From positions 62,001-126,000 of the forward strand of contig NZ_JQDZ01000048.1 of assembly GCF_000764205.1 (NCBI RefSeq): 64,000 bases of DNA, in the 5' to 3' direction. The notes under the pieces were generated by a model. The model was not told the DNA's origin. It ran no database searches and worked only from the letters and a program-made list of their open reading frames with translations. This document shows positions 58,077-64,000 of this stretch, one piece after another. The translations under genes and the position numbers were made by a program. Positions within the stretch are counted from its first letter, which is position 1, and the number at the start of each line of letters is the position of its first letter. Source of the stretch: Thalassotalea sp. ND16A. Lineage in GTDB: Bacteria; Pseudomonadota; Gammaproteobacteria; Enterobacterales; Alteromonadaceae.

Positions 58077-59156
58077 ATGACAACACAAGCACACTATTTG
58101 CCAACGCCTGAAGGTTTTTATTTTGAAGATTTTCAGCTGGCGCAAGTATTAAATCATGGCGTACCACGAACGATCACCGAAGCGGATTGTACTTTATATA
58201 CCGCACTAACCGGTTCGCGCTTTGCCTTGCATTGCGCGAAAACGGTCGCCGAAAACGCCGGTTTTGCCGCCATGCCGGTGGATAATTTTCTGTTATTCCA
58301 TATCGCTTTTGGTAAAACCGTGAATGATGTATCGCTAAATGCGGTTGCCAACCTGGGTTATGCCGAAGTGATCTTTAAGCACCCGACTTTTGCTGGTGAC
58401 ACCATATCGGTGCGCAGCGAAGTGATTGGTCTGAAAGAAAACTCCAACGGCAAAACGGGTGTGGTCTACGTGCATTCCACCGCGGTAAATCAGCATAACC
58501 AACAAGTGTTGAGCTTTAAGCGTTGGGTCATGGTACATAAAAAAGATGTCGCCACAGCATGCGCTGCACCACAATTGCCAACACTTGCTCAACAGGTAAG
58601 TCCTGAGTTGCAAGTGATACCAGAGCAGCTAACATTGGCGAACTGGCAAGGTAGCGTTGCAGATAATCAGTTTAAAGCCAGTGATTTTAACGTTGGCGAT
58701 ACCTTGTTTCACCGTGACGGTATTACCATTAATGATTCCGATCATTCTCTTGCCACTCGTCTCTATCAAAATAATGCGCGAGTGCATTTTGATCAACACC
58801 TGATGAATGATTCAACCCATGGCAAACGTCTGGTTTATGGTGGCCATATTATCTCACTTTGTCGGGCATTGAGTTACAACGGTTTAGGCAATGGCATTTG
58901 GTTAAGTGCGATACACAGTGGCAGCCACTGCAATCCGTCCTTTGCTGGCGATACCATTTATGCACAAAGCACGATTTTAGAGATCACCGATGCCGCTAAC
59001 AGAGATGATCTGGCACTGGTTAAAGTGAATATGTTGGGCATTAAAAACAACTCTCCAGAGCAAATGGAATATTTATTTGATAATACCAGTGGCCGGAAAA
59101 AGTACCATAGCGATGTGGTTCTCGATCTTGAATTGACTCTGTTGATGGTGAAATAA
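58077..59156 (+). CDS. MaoC-family double-hotdog hydratase, mesaconyl-CoA-hydratase-like
   Basis: A 359-residue protein with two hotdog domains. The first (about 8-160) has FYFEDFQLAQVLNHGVPRTITEADCTLYTALTGSRFALHCAKT; the second (about 205-355) has FNVGDTLFHRDGITINDSDHSLATRLYQNNARVHFDQHLM and GKRLVYGGHIIS. The NARVHFD and GGHIISL segments match the active-site region of mesaconyl-CoA (beta-methylmalyl-CoA) hydratase. Hydration of a C5 unsaturated dicarboxyl-CoA is the likely reaction. It is the last gene of the CitE operon, 28 bp behind lyase C; no terminator is obvious. Confidence 0.82.
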   Translation: MTTQAHYLPTPEGFYFEDFQLAQVLNHGVPRTITEADCTLYTALTGSRFALHCAKTVAENAGFAAMPVDNFLLFHIAFGKTVNDVSLNAVANLGYAEVIFKHPTFAGDTISVRSEVIGLKENSNGKTGVVYVHSTAVNQHNQQVLSFKRWVMVHKKDVATACAAPQLPTLAQQVSPELQVIPEQLTLANWQGSVADNQFKASDFNVGDTLFHRDGITINDSDHSLATRLYQNNARVHFDQHLMNDSTHGKRLVYGGHIISLCRALSYNGLGNGIWLSAIHSGSHCNPSFAGDTIYAQSTILEITDAANRDDLALVKVNMLGIKNNSPEQMEYLFDNTSGRKKYHSDVVLDLELTLLMVK

Positions 59157-59294
59157 AGCCATAAATACTGCTAAAAACGCGTTTCATTGATGGCAAGCAA
59201 TGTCCCAACCCATTGTTTGTCATCCCCTTCCCGGGCAATAAATACCAATCCCTATAAAAATCCAGCCTTGCTGGTCACTGAACTCAGGTTCAGT

Positions 59295-59555
59295 TTACTT
59301 GCCTATATCATCGCTAGAAAATTGTTTATGAGTGCCGTCACAAAATGGTATATGCGCACTATGCTTGCACGCGCAAAGAAAAAAATCTCCGCTTTTTTCC
59401 GGACTAAAAGCTTTCGGCTGAAACGCTGAGCCTTGATGAGAACCGTCACAAAACGGTTGTTTGGCAGATCTGCCGCAGGTGCAAAAGAAATAGTCTTCGC
59501 CCTTACTCAGGGTTACTTTTTTAGGCTTATTGTCGGCAACAATTGGTTTAGTCAT
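59295..59555 (-). CDS. Double CDGSH iron-sulfur protein
   Basis: An 86-residue [2Fe-2S] protein with two CDGSH-type clusters: FCTCGRSAKQPFCDGSH (about 24-40) and LCACKHSAHIPFCDGTH (about 60-76), each Cys3His. The pair in one short chain is the bacterial form related to mitoNEET. A role in redox or iron-sulfur handling is inferred; no partner gene is adjacent. Confidence 0.92.
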   Translation of the reverse strand: MTKPIVADNKPKKVTLSKGEDYFFCTCGRSAKQPFCDGSHQGSAFQPKAFSPEKSGDFFLCACKHSAHIPFCDGTHKQFSSDDIGK

Positions 59556-59638
59556 AATTATCCGCCATTGAAATTCTGCGTTGCAAATTATCAGTATAGG
59601 TTAAAAGAAGCTTTACTGATAAAACCTGCTTAGCTAGG

Positions 59639-59800
59639 TATACTCGTATCCAGGATGTAAAACACTAATTTAAAAGGATTTTTATGAAATATGGTAATAA
59701 TTCAGATTCAAACTCGGAATTGGACTTGAATCTGGTTTGACGATTGTAATGCAGTTACGATAAATTGGCACAAGGCATTGAATCCACTCAATGCCCTTTT
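59639..59800 (+). ncRNA. Probable short transcript (small RNA or 18-codon peptide mRNA)
   Basis: The stretch has TATACT (59639-59644) as a -10-like box, a well-placed ribosome site AAGGA (59674-59678) before an 18-codon frame (59684-59740, MKYGNNSDSNSELDLNLV), a perfect 9-bp stem (59703-59711 with 59726-59734) and a terminator (59774-59800). No other gene on this strand could use that terminator. Whether the RNA or the peptide matters cannot be said. Confidence 0.4.
59774..59800 (+). terminator. Terminator of the short transcript
   Basis: An 8-bp stem (59774-59781 with 59788-59795) with a six-base loop and a CTTTT tail. Confidence 0.7.
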
Positions 59801-59815
59801 ACTTTTTACTCAGGA

Positions 59816-60472
59816 TTACAGGCTACCGCTTACCGTATCTACGACTTGTTTTTTGCCGACTTCAATGAACTTAAACTTGCTATAATCATCCCCCATAATA
59901 TACACACTACAGCCTTGCCAGCTTTGCGGCACATGCCACAAATTGTCTTCTGCTATGGTGAAAACATGCCTTTTGTTCGCACATCTCACTTCTAATTTAT
60001 GCAGTTCTCCCTCAATATTGGCAATCGAAAATTCATTGCGTGATAACGCATAATGCCAACTTTCATTTTGCTCAAGATCGGCATCGATAACGATGTCTTT
60101 ATCACTCTTGATAAAATCATCAATAATCTGCAATTGCTCCCTGTAGGTATCCTTTACGCCCTCATCTTTCGATAGCTCAATGATTTTCTGCGCCGTCGTC
60201 GTTGCGCTAGTTAAATCATTAAGTTCAAGATCCAAATAGTGGATTTGTTTCAATAAGCTTACCTGGTAATCGTCTTTCAATAAGCGTTCACCTTCATGCA
60301 AGGCTCTGGAGTAACTGTTTCGCTGTAATTTATGGTTTGCTATCAAGCCAGCGTAATGACCTCTTGCTAACTCATAACGCATGCGTTCACCGGTGACATT
60401 GCTTTGTTTTTTTAAGGCGGCGAATTGTTTCTCGATGTTGTCGACATCTTTGGCCTCTATTTGCTTGATCAC
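59816..60472 (-). CDS. Hypothetical helical protein, possibly 5' truncated
   Basis: A 218-residue product not recognised. The first 130 residues are helical and TPR-like (MRYELARGHYAGLIANHKLQRNSYSRALHEGERLL); the rest is a beta domain with two Cys (VRCANKRH, WQGCSVYIMGDD). GTG 60472 is the only usable start and has no properly spaced ribosome site. In-frame codons continue upstream for 12 residues to a stop without another start. A signal peptide expected for a Cys-bearing beta domain is absent, so the 5' end may have been lost; an ATACCAAT repeat end lies in that very spot. Confidence 0.5.
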   Translation of the reverse strand: MIKQIEAKDVDNIEKQFAALKKQSNVTGERMRYELARGHYAGLIANHKLQRNSYSRALHEGERLLKDDYQVSLLKQIHYLDLELNDLTSATTTAQKIIELSKDEGVKDTYREQLQIIDDFIKSDKDIVIDADLEQNESWHYALSRNEFSIANIEGELHKLEVRCANKRHVFTIAEDNLWHVPQSWQGCSVYIMGDDYSKFKFIEVGKKQVVDTVSGSL

Positions 60473-60551
60473 GTCCTGATAAATTGGTATTACTTTACTG
60501 GAAAACAGTTAGAATGTAACCGAATAAAATTGATTAACGTAAAGGTAACTG

Positions 60552-60899
60552 ATGATTGAACGTATTGAAACCAAGCAACGAATGAGCCGCATCGTAAAGC
60601 ATAATGGCACTGTCTACTTATGTGGTCAGGTATGCAAAGATGCCGAGCAAGGCATTAGCGAACAAACCCAAACCATGCTCGATAAAGTCGATGCCCTGTT
60701 ACTGCAAGCGGGCAGTGACAGAGAGCATATCTTATCGGCCACGATTTACCTTAAAACCATGGATGATTTCAAAGCCATGAATGAGGTCTGGGATAACTGG
60801 GTGCCTGCAGGATTTGCGCCCGCCAGAGCCTGTGTGCAAGCGAGCATGGCCAGAGATGTGCTATTGGTAGAAATTTCTGTTGTTGCTGCCGAAAAATAA
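60552..60899 (+). CDS. RidA-family protein, second paralogue
   Basis: A 115-residue member of the Rid superfamily in a branch different from the ridA at 8546 (YoaB-like). [18 protein letters not shown], the helix [29 protein letters not shown] and [25 protein letters not shown] are visible; the Arg of the active site is present in PARACV. It may act on other imines. It starts with ATG 60552 behind an AAAGGTAA site. Confidence 0.87.
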   Translation: MIERIETKQRMSRIVKHNGTVYLCGQVCKDAEQGISEQTQTMLDKVDALLLQAGSDREHILSATIYLKTMDDFKAMNEVWDNWVPAGFAPARACVQASMARDVLLVEISVVAAEK

Positions 60900-60957
60900 T
60901 CATTATTGCTAAATCATAGAGCACTGCCGTGATCTAAATTGCTTTTATTTGTCGCGA

Positions 60958-60989
60958 CAACTATACTGTAATAATATACAGTATAGTTG
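60958..60989. promoter_or_regulatory. LexA-box (SOS) operator of umuDC
   Basis: CTGT-N8-ACAG at 60966-60981 is a perfect match to the gammaproteobacterial LexA consensus and sits in a 13-bp-arm palindrome 60958-60989, 8 bases before the umuD start. A second perfect palindrome, TTGTCGCGACAA, adjoins it at 60949-60960. Confidence 0.9.
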
Positions 60990-60996
60990 TTGTTTT

Positions 60997-61410
60997 ATGA
61001 AAGTTATCCCCATTTACGCTCAAGCAGGCATCAGCGGTTTTGAATCGCCCGCGGCTGAATACAAAGAGCTTAATTTATCACTTGATAGTTTGCTGATTGA
61101 AAACCCCAATGCCACCTTTATTGGCCTTGCCGCGGGGCAGTCGATGCAAGATGTTGGTATTTTTGATGGCGATTTACTCTTGGTAGATAGAGCCAGAGAT
61201 GTCAGTCAGGGCGATGTTATTGTTGCCAATTATAATGGCAGCTTCGTTTGCAAAATCATCGACAAAGCACATGCGCAATTGTTGTCGGCATCAACACAAT
61301 TTAAGCCGGTAGTGATCAGTAGCGAGGATGACTTTCAAATTGAAGGCGTAGTGACTCGCACCATTCGTATCTTCAAACAAATTCGTGAATTACCCGCATG
61401 TATGCATTAG
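60997..61410 (+). CDS. umuD: UmuD-like translesion polymerase subunit (S24 peptidase)
   Basis: SOS-induced autocleaving protein whose processed form joins UmuC in DNA polymerase V. The 137 residues have the cleavage site near QAG in YAQAGISGFESPA, the nucleophile Ser in AGQSMQDVGIFDGDLLLVDRA (about 48) and the Lys in NGSFVCKIID (about 86), as in E. coli UmuD. ATG 60997 is chosen over 60949 because the LexA box precedes it. It overlaps umuC by 13 bases. Confidence 0.93.
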   Translation: MKVIPIYAQAGISGFESPAAEYKELNLSLDSLLIENPNATFIGLAAGQSMQDVGIFDGDLLLVDRARDVSQGDVIVANYNGSFVCKIIDKAHAQLLSASTQFKPVVISSEDDFQIEGVVTRTIRIFKQIRELPACMH

Positions 61411-62654
61411 TGGATGCGGTCTCGTTTTATGCTTCTGCAGAAAAGGTGTTCGACCCCAGCATTCGCAACAAACCTGTGGTGGTGCTAACCAATAATGATG
61501 GCTGTATTTGCGCGGTTTGCCCAATCGCGAGAACGCTTAACATTCCAAAATTTGGCCCCTACTTTAAAATCCAACAATATTTGGCCAGGCACAAGGTAGT
61601 GGTCCGTTCATCCAATTATGAACTGTATGCCGATTTGAGTGATCGGATGATGAATGTGGTCGCCAGGTTTTGTGATAACCAGCACATTTATTCCATTGAC
61701 GAATCTTTTTTGCAATTCAAACATTACCGCCAGATCATCGACGACTGGCATCAATACGGACAGCAAATACGCCAAGCCGTATGGCGAGAAACCAAGCTAC
61801 CCGTAGGTGTTGGCATCGGCAATACTCCCACCTTAGCGAAAGCGGCAAATCACGCGGCGAAAAAGCTTCAGGGTTTTGATGGTGTCGCGGTGATCGACAG
61901 CGAACAAAGTCGTAAGTATATTTTGGCGCAAATGAAAGCCTCTGACGTTTGGGGCATTGGTGCAAAGCTAGCCAGTAAACTCAATATAATGGGCATACAT
62001 ACCGCGCTTGATTTGGCCAATCAAAATGCAAAAAGCATGCGCAAACAATTTAGTGTGGTGGTAGAGCGCACCGTCAATGAGCTTAACGGCATCGCCTGCT
62101 TAACCTGGGATGAGGTACGAGAGCCAAAACAAGAAATATTTTCAACCCGCAGTTTTGGTCAACGCATCACCAACCAGAGTGCATTGGCCGCGGCACTCGT
62201 TAGTCACGCCAGCATTGTTGCCCGTAAGGTTCGCCAACAACATTCTTTAGTGAAACGCTTAGTCGTGTTTGCCTCAAGTTCACCGCATCAAGATGGCTAT
62301 TACAAAAAATCCATTACCGTAGAATTTCCACAAGCCACACAAAACACCTTAACCCTGGCCAGCGCGGTTGGCCAGACAGTTGCCCAGATTTATTTGCCCG
62401 GTGTATTGTTTTATCGCTGTGGCGTTGGTGCCATTGAGCTGGCCAGCAGTCAGTTTCAACAACCGGATTTATTTGCCAAAAGCACCGAAAATAAAGCCCT
62501 GATGCGTTGTTATGACGTCATCAACAAACGCTATGGACAAGGTACATTGCAACTAGCCAGCGAAGGTAAGCAACAACGTTGGCAAATGAAGCGCCAGCAT
62601 TTATCACCGAGCTATACCACCAAATGGTCCGACATCCCAAAAATCCAGTGTTAA
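61398..62654 (+). CDS. umuC: UmuC-like Y-family DNA polymerase V catalytic subunit
   Basis: Error-prone lesion-bypass polymerase. The 418 residues match UmuC: palm motif MYALVDAVSFYASAEKVF (with the metal Asp near the start), VVLTNNDGC, SSNYELYADLSDRMM, the YSIDESF catalytic carboxylates, VGVGIGNTPTLAKAANHAAKK (little finger/thumb) and the C-terminal little-finger domain. It starts inside umuD with coupled translation. The run of genes is the standard SOS umuDC unit under a LexA box. Confidence 0.94.
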   Translation: MYALVDAVSFYASAEKVFDPSIRNKPVVVLTNNDGCICAVCPIARTLNIPKFGPYFKIQQYLARHKVVVRSSNYELYADLSDRMMNVVARFCDNQHIYSIDESFLQFKHYRQIIDDWHQYGQQIRQAVWRETKLPVGVGIGNTPTLAKAANHAAKKLQGFDGVAVIDSEQSRKYILAQMKASDVWGIGAKLASKLNIMGIHTALDLANQNAKSMRKQFSVVVERTVNELNGIACLTWDEVREPKQEIFSTRSFGQRITNQSALAAALVSHASIVARKVRQQHSLVKRLVVFASSSPHQDGYYKKSITVEFPQATQNTLTLASAVGQTVAQIYLPGVLFYRCGVGAIELASSQFQQPDLFAKSTENKALMRCYDVINKRYGQGTLQLASEGKQQRWQMKRQHLSPSYTTKWSDIPKIQC

Positions 62655-62702
62655 TGGCATGCTAACAGACGTAAGCTGTTTAAATTCAATTGGAAAGTCA
62701 GT

Positions 62703-62714
62703 ATTGTCGACAAT
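62703..62714. promoter_or_regulatory. Palindromic operator-like site 1 before the PQ-loop gene
   Basis: ATTGTCGACAAT is a perfect 12-base palindrome. A near-copy lies exactly 63 bases downstream, six helical turns away. Confidence 0.5.
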
Positions 62715-62761
62715 TATAGTCGAAATTCATTAATTAAATCATATATATTGATGATTTGAGG

Positions 62762-62777
62762 TATAATTGCCGACAAT
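62762..62777. promoter_or_regulatory. TATAAT box overlapping operator-like site 2
   Basis: TATAAT at 62762-62767 overlaps ATTGCCGACAAT (62766-62777), which differs from the perfect palindrome at 62703 at one base. A protein bound here would cover the -10 region of the following gene. Confidence 0.5.
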
Positions 62778-62800
62778 TACCCCAGTAAGAAAACACATGA

Positions 62801-63496
62801 ATGAATTCATACAACACCTTTGGCGCGATCAACACCCTGTTTATTTTTATCAGCCTGCTTGGCGTACTGTCGCAGCTACGAACAATATGGCGCAGAAAGC
62901 AATGTGCGGCCACTGAGCATAATGCCGCAGAACTGCTCTCCTTAAACCAGTTCTCGGTAAGCTTTCTCGCTTACTTTTCGTTTTTTGTCTACGGCTATTC
63001 TCTTGAGCCGTTTAACCATTATATCGTCTGGCCCAGGCTGATTGCCTCAATACTGGTCGGGCTGATATTGTTTGAAATTTGGCGTGACCGGCAGAGCAAA
63101 GCCTCGATGACTTGTCTTGCCATCGCGGTAATTATCTTCATACTCGGCAGCGCAGGGCTTAGCATAGGTAATAGTTATAGCGATGAAAGTCGATTGCTGT
63201 CAACGACCTTAATCGTTGTCGTTACCTTGCTAATTGGCCAGGGTTATTATCATCAGATCATGCTGATCATCCGTTCCGGCAAAACCGGCGCTATCGATTT
63301 GCGGATGAGCCAGTTCATTCTGATGATGGACATTTCCACCATAGCGTTTGCGCTGAGTATGGGGCTTAATGATGGCTGGCCACTATTAACCCTTGCCATA
63401 GTGAGTGGCATCACCAAATTAATCATAATGTTTTTATTTCGCTGGGTGAAAATAAGTAGCACCGCTGAGCTGCGACGCATGGAAAATGTCGCATAA
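62801..63496 (+). CDS. Multipass membrane protein, PQ-loop/SWEET-like
   Basis: A 231-residue protein with about seven hydrophobic helices arranged as two similar halves. LLGVLSQLRTIWRRK...ELLSLNQFSVSFLAYFSFFVYG (about 19-66) follows the PQ-loop/SemiSWEET pattern, and HQIMLIIRSGKTGAIDLRMSQFILMMDISTIAFALS (about 151-186) looks like its second-half counterpart. Sugar or small-solute transport is therefore a guess. No near family name is offered. It precedes a sodium/solute symporter by 118 bp and may share regulation. Confidence 0.6.
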   Translation: MNSYNTFGAINTLFIFISLLGVLSQLRTIWRRKQCAATEHNAAELLSLNQFSVSFLAYFSFFVYGYSLEPFNHYIVWPRLIASILVGLILFEIWRDRQSKASMTCLAIAVIIFILGSAGLSIGNSYSDESRLLSTTLIVVVTLLIGQGYYHQIMLIIRSGKTGAIDLRMSQFILMMDISTIAFALSMGLNDGWPLLTLAIVSGITKLIIMFLFRWVKISSTAELRRMENVA

Positions 63497-63614
63497 GCTA
63501 ATTGTTTATAGCAGTTTGATTAAGCACGCCTTGATGCAATTGCTTGCTTAAATTGCTATGCTTTTCTCTGAATTGCAAAATAAAAATAACTAAAACAACT
63601 AGAATAAAAGCATT

Positions 63615-64000
63615 ATGGATTACACCACAACCGTTCTCGTTACCCTGATCGCGTATAAAGTCATCCTGATTGGTATCGGCTTTTATGCCAACCAAAAAAC
63701 CAAATCTACCGAAGATTACTTTATTGGCGGTCGGGGTTTAGGCCCTTGGGTCGCGGCGATTAGCTCTGCTGCCAGTGCTTCTTCGGCCTGGACGTTACTG
63801 GGCATGAGTGGGGCGGCGTATGCCATGGGATTACCCGCTATTTGGCTGGTGCCGGCAGTGGTCAGTGGTTATGTATTTAACTGGTTGTGGTTAGCGCCAA
63901 GATTACAAAAAAAGGCAGAGCAAGAACAATCGGTTACCTTATCCGAGTTACTCGCTCATGGTAGCGGCCAATTTAAAAAACCGATCTTGTGGCTATGTTC
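63615..64000 (+). CDS. Sodium/solute symporter (SSS family), 3' partial
   Basis: The frame from ATG 63615 continues past the end of the window (128 complete codons seen). It begins MDYTTTVLVTLIAYKVILIGIG and has the SSS signature EDYFIGGRGLGPWVAAISSAASASSAWTLLGMSGAAYAMGLPAIW, the start of a PutP/PanF-type permease core with two to three membrane helices. The substrate is not decidable from the N terminus, and proline, acetate and pantothenate carriers all fit. Confidence 0.85.
   Translation, partial: MDYTTTVLVTLIAYKVILIGIGFYANQKTKSTEDYFIGGRGLGPWVAAISSAASASSAWTLLGMSGAAYAMGLPAIWLVPAVVSGYVFNWLWLAPRLQKKAEQEQSVTLSELLAHGSGQFKKPILWLC

Noticed and set aside
62703-62777. Palindromes before the PQ-loop gene as LexA boxes
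   Set aside because: They lack the CTGT-N8-ACAG pattern seen at 60966.

Overview
The window looks like a chromosomal segment of a marine gammaproteobacterium of the order Alteromonadales. The family is most likely Colwelliaceae (Colwellia/Thalassotalea-like); this is inferred from gene order, protein resemblance and moderate GC, not from any search. No rRNA, tRNA, CRISPR array, intact insertion sequence or prophage was seen. Both ends cut genes: a pullulanase lacking its 5' part on the left and a sodium/solute symporter lacking its 3' part on the right.

From about 1 to 29.6 kb the content is mostly core housekeeping. A debranching amylase is followed by a class IV aminotransferase/sulfotransferase-like pair. 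Then come gmk, rpoZ, spoT, ridA, trmH and recG (nucleotide and stringent-response metabolism, tRNA methylation, fork repair) and ubiE-ubiJ-ubiB (ubiquinone). An opposite-strand envelope protein gene separates these from tatA-tatB-tatC, a small periplasmic protein gene, tatD and hemB. Next are a DMT-family permease, gppA-rhlB divergent from trxA-rho, an ECF sigma/anti-sigma/PDZ operon, and rluF.

From 29.6 to 46 kb the content is mixed: a translationally coupled amidohydrolase pair of which one partner lacks the usual metal ligands, ubiD-fre, a duplicated-domain exported protein, a DUF885-type lipoprotein coupled to a c-type cytochrome that carries a near-perfect 96-bp internal tandem duplication, a second small cytochrome, selO, a medium-chain reductase and a radical SAM protein. 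An envelope two-component operon follows (MipA/OmpV barrel, DUF3019 protein, OmpR-type regulator, histidine kinase), divergent from a very large subtilisin-like exoprotease with a GlyGly-CTERM sorting tail. Two 10-bp-phased direct-repeat sites sit in that divergent promoter, one facing each side, suggesting one regulator for both.

From 52 to 59.2 kb lies the most distinctive metabolic locus. Three different CitE/HpcH-superfamily C-C lyases, an AMP-forming acyl-CoA ligase and a mesaconyl-CoA-hydratase-like double hotdog enzyme form what looks like an uncharacterised route that activates, hydrates and cleaves a branched dicarboxylic acid. The right end holds a double CDGSH iron-sulfur protein, a probable short transcript, a hypothetical gene with a missing 5' end, a second RidA-family protein, LexA-controlled umuD-umuC, a PQ-loop-like membrane protein behind two palindromic operator-like sites, and the start of the symporter.

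Two families of short intergenic repeats are scattered through the window: a MITE-like family with ATACCAAGTTGATTAA ends, and a roughly 50-70-bp family with three copies. There is also an 8-copy heptamer tandem repeat just behind rho.
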